Assembly (NCBI RefSeq): GCF_004521965.1
Contig: NZ_SDGK01000101.1
Coordinates: forward strand, 1 to 40,118
Direction of reading: 5' to 3'
DNA from: Weissella cibaria
Lineage (GTDB): Bacteria; Bacillota; Bacilli; Lactobacillales; Lactobacillaceae
Length of the DNA: 40,118 nucleotides
The notes beneath the pieces were generated by a model, which made no database searches, was not told the origin of the DNA, and saw nothing but the letters and a program-made list of their open reading frames with translations. The translations under genes and the position numbers were made by a program. This document shows positions 35,946-40,118 of this stretch, one piece after another. The stretch's first letter is position 1, and the number at the start of each line of letters is the position of its first letter.

Positions 35946-35969
35946 TCTGTGTTCGGCTCTTAACGAGCT
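35938..35969 (-). promoter_or_regulatory. Candidate antiterminator and competing hairpin in the efflux-gene leader
   Basis: Two alternative pairings exist in the RNA. One hairpin is AGCTC-GTTAA-GAGC (35969-35956). The other pairs GTTA (35964-35961) and GCC (35957-35955) with GGC (35945-35943) and TAAC (35941-35938), which would use up the 5' arm of the terminator. The two cannot coexist, because both use GTTA/GAGC. This is a model from base pairing only. Confidence 0.45.
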
Positions 35970-35992
35970 ATCTGTACGAAACAACTTGTACT

Positions 35993-36021
35993 AAAGTAAC
36001 AGAATTTTTCAACCCTGTCAA
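35993..36021 (-). promoter_or_regulatory. Promoter of the efflux gene
   Basis: A perfect -35 TTGACA (36021-36016), a 17-bp spacer and a TG-extended -10 TACTTT (35998-35993) stand on the minus strand. The predicted start near 35987 gives a leader of about 108 nt. Confidence 0.7.
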
Positions 36022-36042
36022 AACACACAGTCATTCATTAAT

Positions 36043-37098
36043 TTAATGAGTTTGCAAATATTTAACTGCCTCATCGAAAGTCTTAACCGGCACAATCTTC
36101 ATATTCGGTGCATATTTCTTGGCCGTTTTAACAGCCAATTGATAATTAGTTAGACCGTCTGACTCCAGCGCTAGGTTACGATTAGTTGGCTTTAAATATG
36201 GTGCGAAGAAAATTTTCGCACCCGCCTCATGGGCAACAATAACTTTCTTATCAATCCCGCCAATTTCACCAACATTACCGTCTTTATCGATCGTACCCGT
36301 CCCAGCAATCTTACGACCGGCTGCTAGATTTTGATCCGACAAGGCGTCAAACATTTCCAACGAAAACATCAAGCCACCAGATGGGCCTCCGATATCACCC
36401 ATGTTGGCCGAAACTTTACGTGACGAACTAACCGACACATCATCTGTCAGTGCAATACCAATTCCTGGCAACTTTTTAGTACCAGCTAATGCTACGGATT
36501 TCCCAGTTGCCTGTTTAGCTTTCTTATTTCGCTCATAAGAAATTGTTAGTTTCGTACCAACTTTATTTGAGCGAATGTAATCCTGAAATCCCTTTGCTGA
36601 TTTAAAGTGATGATTATCAACCGAAGTAATCGTGTCCCCCACTTTTAAAGCCTTTTTAAAATTAGAATTGTCTTGAACTGCCATCACGTAAATACCGTTA
36701 AAAGAACGGTTAAAAGGTATTTTTGCTGCTTTATAGGCCGTCGCCTTAGCTTCGTTGACAGCTGAATCCATATAAATCTTGTTAACGGCTGCGTTATCTA
36801 TAGATGAACCACCACCATTTGCTTCGTAAGATGTCATCAGCGAAGCTGTTGGATTTAGCCAAGCCATGATAGCACCAATGCCGTTCACTTGCGACATATA
36901 AACTGCTGTAATCATAAACTGACCATCAAGTTTTGGCTTTTTTCCATCGACTTTAATGTAGTGACTCAAGTTATCAGCTTCTCCAGGCGTTTCAGCATAC
37001 AGAGGTAATGGACAAACTAAACCTAACAACATCAAAATGCCAACAATAATGCCGGATATTTTAAGCCAACGTCGTTTCTTATGGGTTGCTTTCGCCAT
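36043..37098 (-). CDS. ylbL: SepM/YlbL family PDZ-Lon serine protease
   Basis: Membrane-anchored extracytoplasmic protease of 351 aa. An N-terminal basic stretch and one membrane segment (about residues 12-33) are followed by a PDZ domain (YVMAVQDNSNFKKALKVGDTITSVDN) and a C-terminal Lon-type (S16) protease domain with the catalytic Ser in GGPSGGLMFSLE and Lys in IGGIDKKVIVAHEAGA. I chose ATG 37098: AGGGGAAG precedes it and it starts just after the coaD stop. The frame extends eight codons into coaD. Streptococcal SepM processes competence pheromone; B. subtilis YlbL takes part in cell-cycle recovery after DNA damage. The substrate here is unknown. Confidence 0.92.
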   Translation of the reverse strand: MAKATHKKRRWLKISGIIVGILMLLGLVCPLPLYAETPGEADNLSHYIKVDGKKPKLDGQFMITAVYMSQVNGIGAIMAWLNPTASLMTSYEANGGGSSIDNAAVNKIYMDSAVNEAKATAYKAAKIPFNRSFNGIYVMAVQDNSNFKKALKVGDTITSVDNHHFKSAKGFQDYIRSNKVGTKLTISYERNKKAKQATGKSVALAGTKKLPGIGIALTDDVSVSSSRKVSANMGDIGGPSGGLMFSLEMFDALSDQNLAAGRKIAGTGTIDKDGNVGEIGGIDKKVIVAHEAGAKIFFAPYLKPTNRNLALESDGLTNYQLAVKTAKKYAPNMKIVPVKTFDEAVKYLQTH

Positions 37099-37099
37099 A

Positions 37100-37579
37100 T
37101 TACTTCCCCTGCACTTTTTCAATTAAAGCGACGGCTACTGGCGCAGGCACAAGATCATGTACGTCAGCTCCGGAACTGACAACTTCTTTCAAAATTGAGC
37201 TAGAGATATTTTGGTGTTCTGGTCGTGCCATCAAAAAAACAGTTTCAACTGTACCCAAATAGTGATTCATTTCTGCAATATCACGTTCGTACAAGTAATC
37301 CGTTTCATTACGCAAACCACGCACCAATGTATCAGCTGCAATTTCTTTCATGTAGTCAACTGTAAGGCCCGTCATTTCGTGTACTGATACGTTAGGTAAA
37401 TCAACCGTTGACGCCTCAATTAACCGAATCTTTTCTTCAGGAGAAAATAAATACTTCTTCATTTTGTTTGTACCAACGCCGATAACCACCTCATCAAACA
37501 AATTCGACGCACGACGAACAACATCTAAATGACCATTTGTAAATGGATCAAAACTTCCCGGAAACAATACCCGACGCAT
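37100..37579 (-). CDS. coaD: Phosphopantetheine adenylyltransferase
   Basis: Fourth step of CoA synthesis: transfers AMP from ATP to 4'-phosphopantetheine, yielding dephospho-CoA. The nucleotidyl-transferase motif GSFDPFTNGHLDVVRRA (residues 8-24, with the TxGH His18) is present, as are VRGLRNETDYLYE and the C-terminal ISSSILKEV, the family's ISSTxxR motif with Lys in place of Arg. Length (159 aa) is typical. It starts 2 bp after rsmD and its stop touches ylbL. Confidence 0.96.
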   Translation of the reverse strand: MRRVLFPGSFDPFTNGHLDVVRRASNLFDEVVIGVGTNKMKKYLFSPEEKIRLIEASTVDLPNVSVHEMTGLTVDYMKEIAADTLVRGLRNETDYLYERDIAEMNHYLGTVETVFLMARPEHQNISSSILKEVVSSGADVHDLVPAPVAVALIEKVQGK

Positions 37580-37581
37580 AT

Positions 37582-38136
37582 TTACTCCCCCTCATATTGA
37601 TAAAGCGTCACAACAGTGATGCCGTAATCTTTCTGCTTCATGAAACTAAACCCTGAAATATTCTCTGGTAAATTCGCGAACTGATCCGTCTCTGCAACAA
37701 CCAAAGCATCCGGCGCAATCAAGTTCGCAGCTTGCAACTTGGTTAAATCAGCCAAAATAGTTTGCTTAGCATATGGTGGGTCAAAATATAAGACATCAAA
37801 TGGCGTCGATCCCATCAAACTTTGGATGGCCGCGTCTGCTGTGCTCTTGATAACTGTAAATTTTTCTGGTGCCTTTGTAACCGCAATGTTGTCATTAATC
37901 GTCTTAATCGCTGCAAACTGACGATCAACCAATACCGCTTCATCTAAGCCTCGTGACACGCCTTCAATGCTCAAGCCACCTGAACCAGCATACAAATCTA
38001 ATGAACGTCCACCATCAAAATAAGGGCCAATCATGCTAAAAATAGCTTCCTTAACCTTATCTGTCGTTGGTCGCGTTGCATCACCTGGGACCGCCTTTAA
38101 AGGGCGACCGCCAAACTCTCCACTAACAATACGCAT
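37582..38136 (-). CDS. rsmD: 16S rRNA (guanine966-N2)-methyltransferase RsmD
   Basis: Methylates guanine 966 of 16S rRNA using S-adenosylmethionine. The family start MRIVSGEFGGRPLKAV is followed by TRPTTDKVKEAIFSMI, the SAM-binding LDLYAGSGGLSIEGVSRG, and the catalytic DPPY in VLYFDPPYAK. Length (184 aa) is normal. It overlaps the ylbG stop by one base and lies 2 bp before coaD, the conserved Firmicutes order. Confidence 0.96.
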   Translation of the reverse strand: MRIVSGEFGGRPLKAVPGDATRPTTDKVKEAIFSMIGPYFDGGRSLDLYAGSGGLSIEGVSRGLDEAVLVDRQFAAIKTINDNIAVTKAPEKFTVIKSTADAAIQSLMGSTPFDVLYFDPPYAKQTILADLTKLQAANLIAPDALVVAETDQFANLPENISGFSFMKQKDYGITVVTLYQYEGE

Positions 38137-38447
38137 TATAATTCCTCTTCTTCAGCTGGTTCATCAGCTAATTCTGATGGATCAACAGATAATTCAAAGC
38201 CGTCACCTTGGCTACCTACAGTGGTATCCACGTCTGGCCGGTGTGATAACTCTACTGCTGATACAAAACCCAATCGCTCAATCAACGCAGATTTTGTTGT
38301 GACATCAGCCTCATTCATATAAATGACAGCATATTTCATTTTTTCTGAAATATAACTCACCACGCCAAAGCGTCGTAATTGGCGTGCCTGTCGCACATTC
38401 TTTAGGTGGACAATGACACTGCGCCGCTGGGTAACTTCAAATGTCAT
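38136..38447 (-). CDS. ylbG: YlbG family protein (DUF2129)
   Basis: Small cytosolic protein of 103 aa. The conserved core is at the N-terminus: RRSVIVHLKNVRQARQLRRFGVVSYISEKMKYAVIYMN, followed by LIERLGFVSAVELSHRP, the usual end of the family core. The last 25 residues are an acidic tail. It overlaps ftsW by four bases (ATGA) and rsmD by one, so it is translationally coupled in this operon. The family's function is unknown. Confidence 0.92.
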   Translation of the reverse strand: MTFEVTQRRSVIVHLKNVRQARQLRRFGVVSYISEKMKYAVIYMNEADVTTKSALIERLGFVSAVELSHRPDVDTTVGSQGDGFELSVDPSELADEPAEEEEL

Positions 38448-39676
38448 ACCGACGCACGCTCCTTTTCGTATTCTTGTTGTTGTTTAATCAAACCGATGAC
38501 ATTAAATGCAATGCCAAACGTTATTCCCCATGACAATAATGATGATCCACCATATGAAATCATTGGGAAGGTCACCCCGGTAATTGGTAACAATCCGACA
38601 ACTCCACCTAAATTAATCAAAATTTGAATGGTGATATACGCAGAAATACCATACAACATCAAACGGTACTGCATGCTTGGTGTCTGGAGTGCAAAGTGAA
38701 TGAGCCGCCATAAGATGAAGCCAAATACGGCTAACACAATCAAAATTGACACAGCCCCCAATTCTTCGCCAACCACCGCCATAATGAAGTCGGTATTCGG
38801 TTCTGGCAAATACCCCGTCTTTTGAATACTATTACCAAGACCGCGTCCAAATAGGCCACCATTACTAATAGCATAGTAAGAATTAATCAATTGGTGACCA
38901 CTGTCTAAATCAGCCCAGGGATTGGCATATGTTTCCAAACGTTTTAATTGGTAAACCATCAAGCCCGTCTTACTAATTACCGGTAGCAGATACGGCAACG
39001 CAACCAAAAAGGCAACAATTGCCAAAATATAGAAACTTAAGCCCCTTACTTTTATCCCGGACGTAAAGACCATTGTCAGAATAATAAATGTTAAGATAGC
39101 CGCGCCACCCATGTCAGGCATCACAACCGATAAACCAACACCAAACAGCGGTGGCAAAATGTCATGAATGTTCAATCGTTCACGAATACTATGCCAGGCC
39201 CGACTTGAATCAAGTTGCCGATGTGAAAATCGGTAAGCGAACCACAAAATCAAAGCAATTTTAAAATATTCGACCGGTTGAAATGATAGAAAGCCAAAAT
39301 TAATCCATCCCTTGGCCCCAGACACTGGGTCAGTAAATAGGAGTGTGTAAATCAGAACACCAATTAAAATGTAAACTGACAACACAATTAGCTTACTGAC
39401 ACCTTTTGAGTGCCACCGAATTGGGATAATAGTCATCACAATCATTGCAATCAATGCAATAATTGCAAAAAGGACTTGTTTCCCAAAAAAGCTTAACGCG
39501 GAACCACTTGCCATGTTAGTACTCGACGTGAATACCATTCCCGTCCCGAAGACCATCACGGCAACGATTGCGATTAACATCTGGATGTCCATATATTTAA
39601 TTTGTTTCACAATCATTTTTAACACTTCACGCCAAAAGACAGATAGACTGCCCCGCCGTGCATTAATTTTTTGCAT
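38444..39676 (-). CDS. ftsW: SEDS-family septal glycosyltransferase FtsW
   Basis: Peptidoglycan polymerase that works with a class-B penicillin-binding protein at the division septum. It has 410 aa and about ten membrane segments. SEDS landmarks are visible: GAKGWINFGFLSFQPVEYFKIALILW near residue 120, VMPDMGGAAILTFIILTMVFTSG, GGLFGRGLGNSIQKTGYLPEPNTDFIMAVVGEELG, and the C-terminal TGVTFPMISYGGSSLLSWGITFG. FtsW rather than RodA is favoured by its operon with ylbG-rsmD-coaD. The ATG at 39676 has AGGGG upstream. An internal ATG 20 codons later is possible but has a weaker ribosome site. Confidence 0.92.
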   Translation of the reverse strand: MQKINARRGSLSVFWREVLKMIVKQIKYMDIQMLIAIVAVMVFGTGMVFTSSTNMASGSALSFFGKQVLFAIIALIAMIVMTIIPIRWHSKGVSKLIVLSVYILIGVLIYTLLFTDPVSGAKGWINFGFLSFQPVEYFKIALILWFAYRFSHRQLDSSRAWHSIRERLNIHDILPPLFGVGLSVVMPDMGGAAILTFIILTMVFTSGIKVRGLSFYILAIVAFLVALPYLLPVISKTGLMVYQLKRLETYANPWADLDSGHQLINSYYAISNGGLFGRGLGNSIQKTGYLPEPNTDFIMAVVGEELGAVSILIVLAVFGFILWRLIHFALQTPSMQYRLMLYGISAYITIQILINLGGVVGLLPITGVTFPMISYGGSSLLSWGITFGIAFNVIGLIKQQQEYEKERASV

Positions 39677-39840
39677 AGGAGAACCCCTTTACTGTCTTTA
39701 ATTGCTCCTATAATTTTAGCACAAAACTAGCAGTTCCTCTCAGGGCTTCATGAAATTACGGTTCTAAAATATTGGGTACTGATGACCACTCGCTAACGCG
39801 ATTGGTTGTTGGTACCTTTTTTTGTTTTTTGGTGTAAAAA

Positions 39841-39875
39841 TAAAAAAAGGCAGACCACCTGCAACCAGTCTGCCC
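39841..39875 (-). terminator. Terminator-like hairpin before the transposase remnant
   Basis: The perfect 7-bp stem GGCAGAC/GTCTGCC is followed on the minus strand by a T-run. It would stop minus-strand transcription coming from the right, or insulate ftsW from it. Confidence 0.7.
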
Positions 39876-39902
39876 AAAATACCCTCGAAAGGATATCCCA
39901 AC

Positions 39903-40118
39903 ATGGACAACGATATCAGAATTTTAATTGGATTAACAGACTTAAATGTCGATTTTGATCCAAAAGCAGAACAACTCTGCAATGGATCTGAGTGAAAATG
40001 TTAGTCAAAAGCACATCGCTTTAGACAACAACGTATCAACGCAAACTGTCATGCGCGCAGCCGAAGGCTTATTCGTTTACAACAAAACAAATTGCCATTA
40101 CCTACCACAAAACATCGC
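39903..40118 (+). pseudogene. ISL3-family transposase remnant, internally deleted and frameshifted
   Basis: From the ATG at 39903 (AAAGGA ribosome site) the frame codes MDNDIRILIGLTDLNVDFD, the typical start of ISL3-type transposases, then stops after about 30 codons (TGA). From 39979 another frame codes a helix-turn-helix region (LSENVSQKHIALDNNVSTQT, then VMRAAEG) and YLPQNI, which normally lies well over 100 residues further in the same protein. The zinc-binding segment between is missing, so an internal deletion with a frame change has occurred. The rest lies beyond the window. No terminal inverted repeat is recognised on the left. Confidence 0.75.

Noticed and set aside
35880-35984. N-terminal extension of 35 residues on the efflux transporter
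   Set aside because: The extension would be coded by the terminator hairpin and has no ribosome site, while the ATG at 35879 has AGGAGG and matches the family start.
35880-35987. T-box or other known riboswitch in the efflux leader
   Set aside because: No T-box sequence (GGTGG-type) or known aptamer core could be found by eye, so only a generic attenuator is claimed.
39764-39982. 72-codon minus-strand frame at the right end
   Set aside because: It overlaps the transposase start antisense and runs through the terminator hairpin.
1-40118. CRISPR array, prophage, toxin-antitoxin or defence island
   Set aside because: No regularly spaced direct repeats, phage structural genes, restriction or cas-like proteins were seen anywhere in the window.

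Overview
This window looks like chromosome from a lactic acid bacterium of the Leuconostocaceae, most likely Weissella (confusa/cibaria type). The pointers are a GH70 dextransucrase with a KxYKxGKxW signal peptide, moderate base composition, Firmicutes gene orders (dnaG-rpoD, dnaB-dnaI, ftsW-ylbG-rsmD-coaD-ylbL) and strong AGGAGG-type ribosome sites. Genus is inference; no database was searched. Nearly every gene is on the minus strand. The plus-strand exceptions are a Spx-like gene near the left end and a transposase remnant at the right edge.

Layout. 1-3.7 kb: a cut tRNA-Gly, a small unknown gene, a YjeM-type amino-acid permease, a divergent Spx-like gene and a secreted GH73 glucosaminidase. 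3.8-7.0 kb: a nucleoid-associated NdpA-family protein and an ArlRS/CovRS-like two-component pair. 7.1-12.7 kb: one tight run, mutM-coaE-dnaB-dnaI-yibE-yibF, joining DNA repair, CoA synthesis, replication start and two membrane proteins. 12.9-18 kb: polA, a Bax-inhibitor-1 protein and murC, each with its own terminator. 18-20.9 kb: a run of udk, an M42 aminopeptidase, ytpR and an unknown Pro/Glu-rich protein. 21-23 kb: a PhoPR-type two-component pair. 23.2-27.6 kb: the dextransucrase, split by one in-frame stop codon in its C-terminal glucan-binding region. 28-30.3 kb: an MFS transporter and a frameshifted DMT transporter pseudogene. 30.6-33.7 kb: dnaG-rpoD. 34-36 kb: a universal stress protein and an MFS drug-efflux gene with an attenuator-like leader. 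36-39.7 kb: ftsW-ylbG-rsmD-coaD-ylbL. 39.9 kb to the end: a decayed ISL3-family transposase.

How it fits together. Most of the window is core housekeeping: replication initiation and repair (dnaB, dnaI, dnaG, polA, mutM), transcription (rpoD), cell wall and division (murC, ftsW), CoA synthesis (coaE, coaD) and nucleotide salvage (udk). Accessory traits sit between these blocks: dextran synthesis, efflux and transport. Decay is concentrated there, with a nonsense codon in the dextransucrase, two indels in the DMT transporter and an internally deleted transposase.

No CRISPR array, prophage or clear new multi-gene system was found. The best leads for undescribed biology are (i) the efflux-gene leader, with mutually exclusive hairpins ending in a terminator just before the ribosome site; (ii) a Spx-like protein without the redox cysteines, opposite an amino-acid permease, with paired inverted repeats between them; and (iii) a 26-bp in-frame copy of the mutM start inside an unknown gene.
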